The position numbers and the translations under genes are program-made. Below are positions 10,080 to 21,777 of a DNA stretch of 64,000 nt, one piece after another; position 1 is the stretch's first letter; every line of letters starts with the position of its first letter. A model generated the notes under the pieces. That model saw only the letters and a list, made by a program, of their open reading frames with translations, searched no databases and was not told the DNA's origin. Where the stretch lies: contig NC_057832.1 in the NCBI RefSeq assembly GCF_910594005.1, positions 104,605,152-104,669,151 of the forward strand. The letters run 5' to 3'. Origin of the DNA: Cervus elaphus (Eukaryota > Chordata > Mammalia > Artiodactyla > Cervidae).

Positions 10080-10320
10080 TGGAAGGCCTGTCTCTCTTTT
10101 CTCTTGAAAGAGTAGTTGAAACTCCTCTTCCTCCAGGGAGGCTTTCTTGGAGAAAAGGAGCGACTCGCCTTTCTCTGGACTCTTGCAGAACTTTACTTGC
10201 ACCACTTCATGGCAGTTATTTCATTGTGATGCATTGTAGCAGTGTATGTTCACATCTTATCTCTTGTACTTACCTCATCTGACTTTTAAGCTCCTGGAAG
10301 GCAATATCTGTGATATATTG
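10080..10320 (+). repeat. L2 LINE 3' region, diverged
   Basis: Sense L2-like order: 'cctccagggaggctttc', then 'cttgtacttacctcatctg', then 'taagctcctggaaggcaat'. The terminal TGAA repeats are missing. Confidence 0.5.
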
Positions 10321-10324
10321 ATAG

Positions 10325-10780
10325 TCCCTAACTTCAGATTCAACTTATGATTTCTTGACTTTACAAGGGTATGAAAGCAATATGTATTCAGTAGAAACTG
10401 CACATCAAATTTTGAATTTTGAGCTTTCCCCAGACTAGTGATGTGCAGTCCAGTACTCTCCTGATGCTGGCCAGTGGCCGTAACCACCTCTCCCAGTCAG
10501 TCATGCCATTGTGAGGGTAAACAATGGATACACTCTCAACCATTCTGTACCCACACAACGATTCTATTTTTCACTTTCAGTACAGAGTTCAATAAGTTAC
10601 ATGAGCTATTCAACACCTTATTATAAAAGAGGCCTTATATTAAACAATTTTGCCCAACTGCAGGCTAGTGTAAGTGTTCTAAGTGCATTTAACATATGGT
10701 GTTTGGTAGGTTAGGTGTATTAACTATATTTTCAACTTACAATATCTGAATGTAACCCCACTGTAAGTCGAGGAAGATCT
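10325..10780. repeat. Old TIR-type DNA transposon relic, family uncertain
   Basis: The right end 'ttcaacttacaat...gtaaccccactgtaagtcga' and the middle 'ttttgcccaactgcaggcta' and 'gtttggtaggttaggtgtat' match my memory of a mammalian MER-type non-autonomous transposon with palindromic ends. Its left end (tccctaacttcagattcaac) is a weak inverted match. A BovB insertion begins right after it. Confidence 0.45.
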
Positions 10781-10789
10781 GCATCGTAC

Positions 10790-11896
10790 TCTGTGTCACT
10801 GTGCAGTTGTTAAGCCATGTCTGAGTCTTTGCTACTTCATGGAGTGTAGCACACTGGGCTCCTCTGTTCTCCACCATCTCCCAGAGTTTGGTCAAATTCA
10901 TGTCCATTGAGGGGTGATGCTGTCTAACCATCTCATCCTCCGCTGCCCCCTTCTCCTTTTGGCTTCAGTTGTTCCCAGTACCAGGGTCTTTTCTAATGAG
11001 TCGGCTCTTCACATCAGGTGGCCAAAGTATTAGAGCTTCAGCTTCAGCATCAGTCCTTCTAATGAATAATTCAGGGTTGATTTCCTTTAGGATTGACTGA
11101 TTTGATCTCCCTGCTGTCCAAGGGACTCTCAAGAGTCTTCTGCAGAACCACAATTCAAAAGCATCAATTCTTTGGCTCTCAGCCTTCTTTATGGTCCAAC
11201 TCTCACATCCATACATGACTATTGGAAAAACCATAGCTTTGATTAGATGAACTTTAGTTGGCAAACTGATGTCTCTAGTTTTTATTATGCTGTCTAGGTT
11301 TGTCATAGCTTCCCTTTCAAAGACCAAGTGTCTTTTAATTTCATGGCTGTAGTCACCCACAGTGATTTTGGAGCCCAAGAACACAAAATCTGTCACTACT
11401 TCCACTTTTCCCCCTTCTATTTGCCATGAAGTGATGGGACCAGATGCCATGATCTCAGTTTTTTGAATGTTGAGTTTTAAGCCAGCTTTTTCTCTCTCCT
11501 CTTTCACCCTCATCAAGAGGCTCTTTAGTTCCTCTTCACTTTCTGCCATTAGAGTGGTATCATCTACATATCTGAGATTGTTGGTATTTCTCCTGGAAAT
11601 GTCTTGATTGCAGCTTGTGATTCATCCAACCCGGCATTTCATATGATGTACTCTGCATATAAGTTAAAAAAGCAGAGTAACAATATATGGACTTGACATA
11701 CTCCTTTCCCAATTTGGAACCAGTCAGTTGCTCCATGTCTGGTTCTAACTGTTGCTTCTTGACCTATATGCAGGTTTCTCAGGAGACAAGTAAGGTGGTC
11801 TTGTATTCCCATCTCTTTAAAGAATTTTCCACAGTTTTTTGTGATCCACACAGCCTATGGCTATGTGGATCATAATTTGTATCTTCACACTATTTA
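10790..11896 (-). mobile_element. BovB LINE, 1.1 kb, 5'-truncated
   Basis: The longest BovB copy in the window. Its 3' end is at the left. It extends through the RT palm to the region encoding 'ITKNCGKF'. A perfect 9-base duplication gcatcgtac lies at 10781-10789 and 11897-11905. The 5' (right) end finishes with an imperfect fold-back at 11842-11872, where tgatccacacag is followed by ctatgtggatca. Confidence 0.9.
10965..11851 (-). pseudogene. BovB reverse-transcriptase relic with YVDD motif
   Basis: The main open segment at 10965-11549 encodes 194 residues: the connection after the palm, then 'KLNIQKTEIMASGP', 'MYGCESWTIKKAE' and 'RSNQSILKEI'. Just upstream in the same frame, 11559-11570 encodes Y-V-D-D in the RT catalytic box, where the other copy here (22543-22554) has Y-A-D-D. 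A second piece at 11639-11851 in another frame encodes earlier palm sequence (CGKFFKEMG, then GKGVCQ). The endonuclease domain is absent. Frameshifts and truncation make it a pseudogene. Confidence 0.8.
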
Positions 11897-11905
11897 GCAT
11901 CGTAC

Positions 11906-14138
11906 CTCGTACTTAAAAGGCACAGTAGTATTTGTTTAGCAATGAAATAAATACATCCAAGGCCAGATCTACTGCACAGCAGTAGCCTGAGACCAAAATG
12001 TTCTTACAAATAAGGATAGAGAAAGTCAAAGCTCCACTTTCTAAGTTTCAAATAAATACTTCCCTTATTTTCTCTATCAAAACTCAGTACTGAGCATATT
12101 AAATTTGGTCAGAATCAACTGAGTGGTTTAGAGTGTAACCTAAAGTAAACCCAAGTAAACATTTTTCTTTTTTTTTTAACATTTTTCTTTCTCTTTCTTT
12201 TTTTCTTCCTTGGGAACAGATGACACTTTACTAGACAAAAAGGAAAAATATCTGGGTGGGAGAAATTGGGTGGGGCCAGTTAAGCCCACATTCCACTACT
12301 AGATTTAGTTGAAAATACCAAGCTGTTTTCAAGAAGTCTGAATTTAACTGACTCCCTCACACCGTACTCAGGGGTGCCTTCCTTGAAGAACTGAAAGCAG
12401 AAGGAATTGGGAGCTGAGAGTAATGCTGAACAAAAGGTAATTATTTTAAATCAAAACATATGCAGGAAGGGTGAACTTAAGCTAAATTCCAAGGGGCAAT
12501 TGCCACTCAGCTTTCACTTCTCAGACCTATCTTCTCTGATAAATTTTCCCTGGTTACATAAAAAAGAGGTGGGGTGGGGTTTGCTTTGCCATTCTTTAAC
12601 ATAGTGCTTTTAAACAAACCGTCTCCTTTTAATACACTAGTGCCTCTCATCTCCTGATTGCCTTATATATAATACCTGGTACGATGTGGTCTTAATATGT
12701 AAGTAATGAGAAGATGAGGAACAAGTGGTAGAAGAATTAAAAGGAGGAAGAAAAGGTAGGAAAGATAGTTCCTGTCCTGATTACTCAGTGTCTAAGAGTT
12801 CTGGGAGACTTGGGAAGCCTTTTTGATTGTGGCAATGGTGGGATTTATTTTTCAGTTTGTAATGCATGGTGTTATCTCTCATGGTTGTGTCGATTTGATG
12901 AAACAGCTGCTATTAGTTTGGGATGATTGGGGAGGATCTGTGGGCAATCCGTGCAAAGAGCCTAACTGGGCTGAAATCTCCAGCAGTGATAACTTTGGGT
13001 CACAGAACTTAAGTCCTGTCATTTGGATACTTGGACTTTGGGGAAGGAAGAAATTGATGAGAAATAATAATTAGAGGTTAGCCTAAAGAGGCTAGAGAAA
13101 CGAAAACAGAGGCTTGTTTATACTTCTTCACAAATACAGAGAAATGCCCCTCAGCCCTGGCCCCAACAATGGAAGTGACCCAAGAGTGCAGAGCAAGGAA
13201 CAGGACTCTCAAGGCCAAAGCCAAAAGAGTGAGCTCAAGGGCAGATGTGCCGTGGGTCTAGCCTCAAAGGGCTTCTGGCACAGAAGGGCAAGATGGACCC
13301 CCAGTCAGGGACCGAGGTGGACACTCTAACTTTATGAAGGGATTCTGTTTAGCCAACCCTAGACGGGGGCTTTTCAAAGTTCCAGAAAACAGCAGGGAGT
13401 ATTAATAGTGCCTAGGAAATACACAGATGTCTGAGATGCCAGAGGTACAAGAGTGGGTGACATTTCTGGAGTTTTGTTTAGAGGACACATAGATTTCTAG
13501 AGCTCAGGGTTGGAGCAAAGATGTTCTTGATCTCACAGAAAGAGCAAATTCTGAGACCCCTTTAGGGAATGCAATTCACAGTAAAGAAAAGCCTTCTAGG
13601 AAAAGCAGGTCTCTCAGAACTAGAGAAGTAAGAGGAAGAAAGAAGAATGATCCCTTCAGAAACCCCAAAACAACTGTTCTGATAAGGTGAGAGCACTGGG
13701 GAACTCTGAGTCGGGATGGGTACTGCCCCTCAGGATCCTGAGACCTACCTGTCCTCTGAGTAACACCTTTCCAGTGGATGACTTCCTCTGGCACATTTCT
13801 GCCCATTGATGCCCCAGCCTAAATTCTAAATCCTCCAATAAAATGACACCAGCCATTTTACCATCCTCTCCAAACATCTGGCCTTCCTTTGCTCTTCCTC
13901 TTGATCATGAAATTCCCTTTAAAAACTCCATTGGTTGCCACGGATTTTTAAAAATTGTTTATGTTTTGCTATTTTCTGCTCACTCAAGGCTTTAGCATTC
14001 CCAATGCTTTCTCTATTAGTTTGGGTCCATTCAGAAGTTAAACTGCTACTAGTTATTTGAACAGAGAGAATTTAACATGTTTTTAAAGCCTGCTAATGAG
14101 ATATAGAGCTGTTAGCAAAGTAAATAAAAGGATAAATG
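11906..14138. other. Gene-free, mostly unclassified
   Basis: About 2.2 kb with no young SINE. A pyrimidine-rich tract lies at 12163-12211. Frames at 12823-13074, 13114-13329 and 13576-13877 are short and show no domains. No repeat family was recognised with confidence, though old fragments may be hidden here. Confidence 0.35.
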
Positions 14139-14359
14139 TGTGCATGCTAAGTCACTTCAGTCATGTCTGACTCTTTGCAAACCTGTATACCGTAGCCCAC
14201 CAGGTTCCTCTGTCCATGTAATTCTCCAGGCAAGAATACTGGAGTGGGTTGCCATTTCCTACTCCAATGGGTCTTCCCAACCCAGAGATCGAACCCAAGT
14301 CTGTTGAGTCTCCTGCATTGGCAGATGGATTCTTCCCCACTGTGCCACCTGGGAAGCCC
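14139..14359 (-). repeat. Bov-tA SINE
   Basis: Antisense from 'gtgcatgctaagtcacttca' to 'gtgccacctgggaagccc'. Full length. No clear target duplication. Confidence 0.9.
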
Positions 14360-14789
14360 AGTACTGCTATATATACATAATTTATATTCAATGATTAATT
14401 CCAGCTCTTACTCCTGTACTAGTTTTATCTGTCAGAAATGTGTAATTAATGTTCTCCTTCTGAGCAGACGGCCCCTAACAATCCCAAAGCAAGCTGTTTC
14501 TTCTCTAACTCATCCTCACTATACGGTGTTTCCATTAAATGTAACCCATTTCCATAGGTTATTCATGTGAATTGCTCCTTGACATATAATACCACCCAGG
14601 CTTCTTATTAGAGGCCCATCATTTAGGACTAGGACTTGCTCTCCCCTCACCGTATTTCAGTATGGAATCTCTTCCTACCATGTCTCAAAAATCACATTGT
14701 GGTATAATTTCAAGCTCACTTTGCTTACACTACACACTCAGTAGGTTAGAGAGACCATATGATGTAGTGTGAATCCTGGGCCACATTGT

Positions 14790-15015
14790 GTGTGTGTGCA
14801 CTCAGTTGCTCAGTCATGTCTGACCCTTTGTGACCCCATGGACTGTAGCCTGCCAGGCTCCTTTGGGTCCAGGGAATTTTCCAGGCAAGAATACTGGAGC
14901 AGATTGCCACTTCCTTCTCCAGGGGATCTTCCTGACCCAGGGATTGAACCTGTGTCTCCTGTGGCTCCTGCACTGGGAGGCAGATTCTTTATCACTATGC
15001 CACCTGGGAAGACCC
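14790..15015 (-). repeat. Bov-tA SINE
   Basis: Antisense, full length. The left end is preceded by a short (GT)n run, then 'cactcagttgctcagtcatg'. The right end is 'atgccacctgggaagaccc'. Four overlapping short frames here are SINE-encoded. Confidence 0.9.
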
Positions 15016-15099
15016 CTGAGAAGCCCCCTGGACCAGACTGCCCATATCTAAATCCTTGCCTTCCCTTTTACCTGCTGTGCATGTCCTTGTGCGCACAGC

Positions 15100-15240
15100 T
15101 TCTTAAATGTCTATAAGCTTAGTTTCTATAAGCTTCATTTCTCTATCTGTAAAATGTAAGCAATAGTGGTACCTACTTTAAAGGATTGTTCTTAAGTTTA
15201 AGTGATATGCAGGGAGTAAATAATCAATGACAGTTATTAT
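15100..15240 (+). repeat. MIR SINE
   Basis: Sense MIR 3' half: 'ttcatttctctatctgtaaa', 'agtggtacctacttt' and 'ggattgttcttaagtttaag'. It includes a 15-base tandem duplication (ctataagcttagttt / ctataagcttcattt) at 15111-15140. Confidence 0.7.
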
Positions 15241-16619
15241 TAGTATAAGGATATTAAGTCTATCAGTTATTTCCTTCTCCTCACCAATATTTTATGGGTA
15301 CAAAATACTAAGTCCCTCCCGATACTCTTATTCTTCTTCTCATCTTACACTTATCCTCTACAGGTACCACTTTCATAGGTTTATCAAGTGACTGTCTCTC
15401 TCTCCTTCTTTAGTTTTTCAACCAAGTCAGTTAGACTCTGGTTATACATACTTCCCTGGCCATGCATCCATCACTCCTCCCAGTATCTAAGACCAGAGTT
15501 ATGTCTTTTAAATCTCATTTCTCATCATCTCTTTATTGGGACGTTCAACTCCCACATCTTCCTTTCTCTTCCAAGCCTTTGCTGTCAATAGAGAAATTAT
15601 GTCTATCATCTATGCTATATTGGCTTTTGATTCCTAGGCCCAGGCCTCTTAGTTTCTTTTCAGTTAATGTCGTCCTTGCAGCATTTTAAACTTGAGATGT
15701 GCTGGGAGGAGATTTCCAGGAGCAAGTTAACAGGAATCTTCAAGTGGCAGAGGAATCATGAGAGCAGACATGAAAGCTTAAGGTAATAACTTTCAAGAGC
15801 TTGGTGATCTGTCTTGGGTATTTGACTTGGACAGAATGCTTATTTCATATAGGTTAAGCAGGGCATCTCAAGACTGTCAGAAAAATGAATCTGTCTTTGT
15901 TATGCCAAAGAAATCTGTTATCTAGTCAAAACAACTAGTCAAATAATTTCCACATTAATTTTTCATTTTATGCTTGCATTTGTACATCCAGCCCAAAACT
16001 CTCCAAGGAATAAATTATTATTTCAGTATGTGAAGGTTTAGTTTCTCTTCCTGGCTACTCCAAACCATCCACATTATAAAAGTTAAACTACCTATCGTGC
16101 TTCATAAATGTACTTCCATGAGCCAGAGAAGAGGCATCAGGAGTGGGGAATTTCTTATGTGTCCATGCATGTACAGAGTTCAAGCTCTAGGAATAAATGT
16201 GTCAAGAATGTGTAACTGCTGCCGAGTAATTATGCAACTTACATTTCTGCCAATAAAATTTGAGCCTGAGTTATGTAAGACTGAATTATAAATCCAACCT
16301 TTGCACCAGTTATCACTGAGATGTGGAACATTATAAAGGGTAGAGGGGAAGAAAAATGAATGACAAGTAATAGTCTTCAGGTGAATCTGGAAGTGCACAA
16401 TAAATGTTAGTGCTGGTTGCTTTAGCTTGTACAGATGCCACTATCATTTTTTAATTCCTGCAACATGTCTTCTTTGTGACTTTTTAATAGCACAGTTGTC
16501 TCAAGGGTACAAGCACAGAATGGGAGTGTAAATGTTTTAAAATGTCAATAGAAAACACATATATTCTCCTGTTCAACAATGCAAACATTAAAAGTAACTA
16601 AAACTGACTTCCATGCCTA
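15241..16619. other. No recognised feature
   Basis: AT-rich, gene-free. Frames at 15388-15689 and 16097-16398 have no recognisable domains. Possibly old diverged repeats, but I cannot name any. Confidence 0.35.
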
Positions 16620-17930
16620 ATCCCAGTTGGCTCCCAGAGGTATCCCCCATAAACTGAGGTATAATCCTTCCAGTGCATTCACATACAAAGACATACATAT
16701 AATTATGTAATATAGATATTATATTATAAAATCGATTAATGTGTGTGTGAGAGTATGTTTTATATATCTGGTATCATACCATACGTGTCATTATGAAACT
16801 TACTTCTTTCACATAACAGTATATAATGAAGATCTTTGATTTCACTACATACAGATCTATCTCATTCTACTTAACTGCTAAACTCTATCTGCATACAAAT
16901 AAGATGTTTCTAGTTTATGTGATTACAAACAATTCTGCCATAAATAGCTTATATATGTGAGAGTAGAGCTTTCTTTGAATGGAGAAATAAAATTGTTAGA
17001 TCCTAGGCATATGCATTTTTAATTTAAATGTGTATCATCACATTCATACCAGGAATGCAAGAGGATACCATTTCACTATACCCTAGCCAACAATGATATT
17101 TTACATCTTGTCGATCTGAAATGGTATTTCTTAATTGATGTGAAATGTTTTCTCGTTATTGATGTTGTGAAAATATGCTTCATTGTTGTTCCAATTTGCA
17201 CTTCTTTGACTGTGAGTGAGATTTGACATATTTGTATATGTTTATTGTTACTTGTATTTCCTCCTCTTTGAATTCACTTTTCATATCCTTTGCACAGTAT
17301 TCTTGGATGGTTTATTGATCTTTTCTTCTTATTGACATAGGAGTGCTTTGAGTATCTTGGATTTTGATCAAGGCAACTTTAGGGACACCATTCACATTGT
17401 GGTCCACAGGAAAGTCTCCCCCTGGTGGTGTACAGTGTACAATTTACACAGTCATACAGCCGTTCTTCACCTTTTGTTTGTAATAAATTATGGAAGCATT
17501 TTATCCTTAATCTGTCTCCTGTCTTTTAACATTGCTTGTGTTATTTTTTTCACAGTAGAATAGTCATACCTAATCAGTCTTTTCCTTCGTGTTGTTTGCC
17601 TTCTCTGTCTTGTTTAAAATGGTCTTTCCTACCAAAGGTAATGAGACATTTTCCTGTATTTCCTGATTGTTTTCATAGTTTTTTTTTTAATGCTTGTATC
17701 TTTAATGTTTCTGAAAATTATTAAATTTTATAAATGATGTGAAATAGGAATCTAAACATTATTTTTCCTATTAATCATAACCAATAGTCCCAACAAATTA
17801 TTGGATAGTTATCCTATCCCCTTATCTAAAATACTACCTTTATTATATACTCTTTTTTCCTATACTCCTGAGTGCATTTGGGGGTTCTACACTACGGTCT
17901 TATGAGTAAAATAATATTTGGAGAAAGTAC
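16620..17930 (-). repeat. Old L1 (L1M type), about 1.3 kb
   Basis: Antisense L1 3' region in order: 'cagaggtatcccccat', 'cataacagtatataatga', 'caattctgccataaatagc', 'tgcacttctttgac', 'catatcctttgcacagt', and later 'aaatactacctttattatat'. An unexplained block of about 100 bases interrupts the order at about 17368-17470. Confidence 0.7.
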
Positions 17931-18490
17931 TCATTTAGCTACATTAGGGTTATAACTATCTACTAATAACTGAGAGGTTGAGATTAAAATAAGAATCCAT
18001 TTAATATTGGCTTTAATACATAGTATACAACTTGATGTTAAACTTTGTGTTGCAAATTATGTGAAATTCTCACTTCTGAGAGGAGGCTCAGTCTATCTTA
18101 TTAATTTGTCTGTCATATTTATAGAGTCCCTACATTGAAAACCCTGTCTAGTTGCTCTTATAAACATATAGTTAGAACTGGTGGATCTTACATAATGCTT
18201 CTATACAAGATTCTGGTGCCCAGTTAAGCAGCCAAACTTTTTTTTCCTGAATACTATGCTTGACTTGAAAATGCTTAACTTGATTTAACCATGTACATAG
18301 TAAATTAATAAAAATTAATAACTATATCTTTTAGCTTTAAATGTATAGATCACTTGCAACAAAAGTGTAAAGCATTTGAGCTTTTCCATAGGGCCATGAG
18401 GACCTTAAGTGTAAGATACATCTGGTAACCCAGTTTGACAAATAGTCAGCACTAAATACACATTTGCAGGGTGAAAGAAGCCAATAGCAG
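17931..18490. other. No recognised feature
   Basis: AT-rich sequence between the old L1 and a very short L1 insertion. No open frame or motif of note. Confidence 0.35.
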
Positions 18491-18502
18491 GCTTAACTTT
18501 AA

Positions 18503-18558
18503 CGAAAAACTTTTTTTGTTTTTTAATGGGAGTATAGTTGCTTTACAATGTTGTAGAA
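18503..18558 (-). repeat. 56-base L1 3'-end insertion
   Basis: Poly(T) then 'agtatagttgctttacaat', the antisense of an artiodactyl L1 3' end. It is flanked by a perfect 12-base duplication gcttaactttaa at 18491-18502 and 18559-18570, so this is a complete but extremely short retrotransposition event. Confidence 0.8.
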
Positions 18559-18682
18559 GCTTAACTTTAAAAAAAGCATTATTATTATTATTTCTTTTTT
18601 CTAGACACTTTACTGATTTGCTTCATTCAGAGTTGCTGTTTTGCTCTTATTGCTTTACAATGTATGATATTAGAAAAGTTCA

Positions 18683-18933
18683 GTAGCTCAGTTGTGTCCA
18701 ACTCTGCAACCCCATGGATCGCAGCACACCAGGCTTCCCTGTACTTCAGCATCTCCTGGAGCTTGCTCAAACTGACGTCCATCAAGTCAGTGATGCCAGC
18801 CAATCATCTTGTCCTCTGTCATCCTCTTCTCCTGCCTTCAATCTTTCCCAGCATCAGGGTCTTTTCTAATGAGTCAGCTCTTTGCATCAGAGGCCAAAGT
18901 GTTGGACTTGGCATTAATCTGTCTTTCTTAGCC
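18683..18933 (-). mobile_element. BovB LINE 3' fragment
   Basis: Antisense: 'gctcagttgtgtccaact' to 'gcatcagaggccaaagtg'. Duplication agaaaagttca (18672-18682) / agaaaacttca (18934-18944), one mismatch. Confidence 0.85.
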
Positions 18934-18944
18934 AGAAAACTTCA

Positions 18945-19310
18945 AATCAACTTATCCTTTTCTTTGAGAGCTGTTTAAATCCAAGACTTAGTTATTTGGT
19001 TATTGGTTAAAAGAAAAAGCAACCTGAAGTATAAATCTCGTTGTCCATATTTGCTTTCCATGTAGACCAATTGAATGAAAACTAACTTTCCTCTCCCTTC
19101 TCCCCAGATATGCTGGTATTTTTGAGTGGTGCTAGCTTATTCTGACTGTTATTTGCAACTCTGTTCTTCTTTCTTAAAGCAAGTGTGAGATAATGCAAAG
19201 TCAAAGTCAAATCCTGGATTTACAGATTCTTAGAACTGGAAATGCCTTGAGATATTCTAGTCTAACCATCTCATTTTAGAACTGGGATGATTGCCCTGTT
19301 GACACACTTG

Positions 19311-19361
<51 letters not shown>

Positions 19362-20439
19362 AGTTTAGTTATAGATATTTAAAATTTATATGAACTAATC
19401 ATTTGGGATAAGAGTCTAAATATATTTACAAACACATGAAGTTAGCTCTTCTTTCTTTAAAATATCCATAGCACCTACTGAATGTACATGAATGTGCAAT
19501 TATAAGAATGTGAGGATGAAGTTACTGATTATCACCCATTAGCCTGATAGGAATGGTTAAAATGTGAAACAATTTCCAGCAACATGTGGAATTCTGGCTG
19601 GCTGCTTTTTTATTTCAAAGCCTGTTTTATTTTCTGAAACAGTTTCTTATCACATTTATTTATTATTTCTCAAAGGGGTGCTGGGAAATATTCTGCCTTT
19701 ATTGCTATTCTCATGTTCACACGTGAGAAAATCAAGTTCACACAGAGCTTAGCATTCTCTTCCTGGAAATATGTACTTAAAATAACCCACAAAACACTCA
19801 GCTATCTGTCACTCAGCTCAGCACCCTTTTCTAGTCCTTTCTCTTCCAGCCTGAGGGCTTTCACACAGATGAAGCTGATATTACATGGAAATTCCCCAAA
19901 TCAAGGCTTGTTTAAAAATCCCCAAGAGACAATGGACTAGGCATATCCCCATGTGGCTGAAGATACATGCACACAAAATGATACCAATAAACTTGGGAAG
20001 AAGACATGTAATATCAAAAATGCACAATTAATAGAAGAGAATGGTTGTCTTCAGTGCAGAGAGGTGAAATAAGAGGATGTTGTGAAAACAACATTAAGTT
20101 TTATTTTTGCTTCTCCCCACCCGTATTCCTCATCCCAACCCAATTTTCCAAAAGTATCTTATTCCAATATTTAAGAAAAACTTTAGTGTTTTTATGTGCA
20201 CACGGTGGAATTTCACCAATTTCTTCGGAATGACAAGTATCAGAAAAAGTTCTGCGGCTGCTAAGATCACTGTTCCATAATCTATCAAGAGTCAAGATCT
20301 CACAGGAAGAAAATTTACAGTAGATTAACTTAAAGTTAAAAAAAAAGAAAAACAACTGACAGTCAGGAGACCACTTGGATTTTAATCTCAGTTCTGTGCT
20401 GATGATGGTAACCACTCATAGCTAAGTACTTTTTTAACC
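18945..20439. other. Gene-free, one microsatellite and a faint MIR-like piece
   Basis: About 1.5 kb. 19205-19290 ('cttagaactggaaatgcctt', 'ctaaccatctcatttt') looks like a diverged antisense MIR-class repeat. The rest is unclassified. The frames at 19564-19940 and 20045-20415 show no domains. Confidence 0.35.
19314..19360. repeat. (TA)n microsatellite
   Basis: A run of more than 20 uninterrupted TA dinucleotides. Likely polymorphic and a potential cruciform or slippage site. Confidence 0.95.
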
Positions 20440-20546
20440 GTTTATAAAACATGTTCACATTTATTAATCTATTTGATCTTCATAGCAACTCTTCAGGGGA
20501 GTTGTTATGTAAATGAAAGAACTAAAGCTCAGACTGCTTAAATGAC
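20440..20546 (-). repeat. MIR SINE fragment
   Basis: Antisense MIR: 'catttattaatctatttgat', 'catagcaactcttcagggg' and 'ctaaagctcagactgctta'. Cut at its right by a CHR SINE. Confidence 0.65.
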
Positions 20547-20760
20547 TTTTTAAAAATCATTTTAGAATATTTATTTTTACTTATTTATTTGGCTGCACCA
20601 GGTCTTAGTTGAGTTAAGGCATACAGAATCTTTGGTCTGTGTTGTGGCAGGCGGGAACTGTACTTGCAGCATGTGGGATCTAATTCCCTGACCAGTGATT
20701 GAACCCAGGACCCCTGGAAAGGGAGTGCAGAGTCTTAGCTACTGGACACCAAGGAAACCC
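20547..20760 (-). repeat. CHR-type SINE
   Basis: 'acttatttatttggctgcac' at the left and 'tactggacaccaaggaaacc' at the right. Duplication cttaaatgac (20537-20546) / cttacatgac (20761-20770), one mismatch. Inserted in the MIR. Confidence 0.85.
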
Positions 20761-20770
20761 CTTACATGAC

Positions 20771-21777
20771 ATTAAGATTGCTTAATTTGTGATCTATACT
20801 TTTTCTGTGTTCTGAGGGCAGGTTCCTAACCTTTCTTTGCTTCACATTAGTAAATATAACATTTGCCAACTGACTTTATAGAAATGTATAAGAGAAAAGT
20901 GATGATACTATGAATGAAATGGTTACTTGGGATAAAAGTGCTAAATAGGTTAATTAATATATAATAATAAATAATAAATTGAGTGTTATTTAAATTAAAT
21001 AATGTATTAAATAAATTGAGTACTATAACATTGATACATTATGTATAAATAAATAGATTATGTGCAAATAAGTTTACACAATATATATGTATATATAGGT
21101 AGATATAGATAGTTACCATTATTTGTATGTTATTATTATTATATGGCTTATTATTACTTTTGAAATATTTGCAACCAAGTCTTTGCAGTTTATAAACTAT
21201 CTTAAAGGGATGGTATTTAGCAGGGACCTAGGAACACTCAAATTAGATCCACACAATCAAGCAGCCTTCTCTCTGAGTTTCTCAAGAGAAATAATGTACA
21301 GAATCCAGTGTTGGGTGAAGTATCTTTTCATCTATTAGCTGGAGATCTGGCCCCAAATCCAGGATAACTGCCAAGGGAGATTGGTTGGATTAAATTGAAT
21401 CTACAGTTAAATCTTGGATTTTATCCCTCCATTGAGGAAGAAGCCCATTAGCCAGAAAACTGAAGAGGAAGTATGTGAGGAGGGCGTGGAGAAGATGAAT
21501 GGCCCACTGCTCTCCTGAGGACAGGCCCAGCTCTCCTTAATACTCTAATCTGGAAAAGCTACGGCATCTGACCCTAAGGAGCTCTACGCTGAGGCTTTAG
21601 CTCTTAACGCCTAGAAAACTAGCCCAATTGGAGTCCTTGAACTTGACCAATCCCTAGCAACGGTTTTCTTCTATGGAAGGCAAGAGTGTTAAGAGTGCTG
21701 GCTTGAAAGTGTTGCTGAAAGTTCTCCTAGCTAACTGCTTCCAAAGTAAGAAGAATCCCCAAACTTGGGAATGATAT
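20771..21777. other. AT-rich then unclassified sequence
   Basis: 20940-21120 is nearly pure A/T with TAAATAA-like units and a short TA/TG tract. 21240-21777 is of mixed composition with no recognised repeat or gene. Confidence 0.4.
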
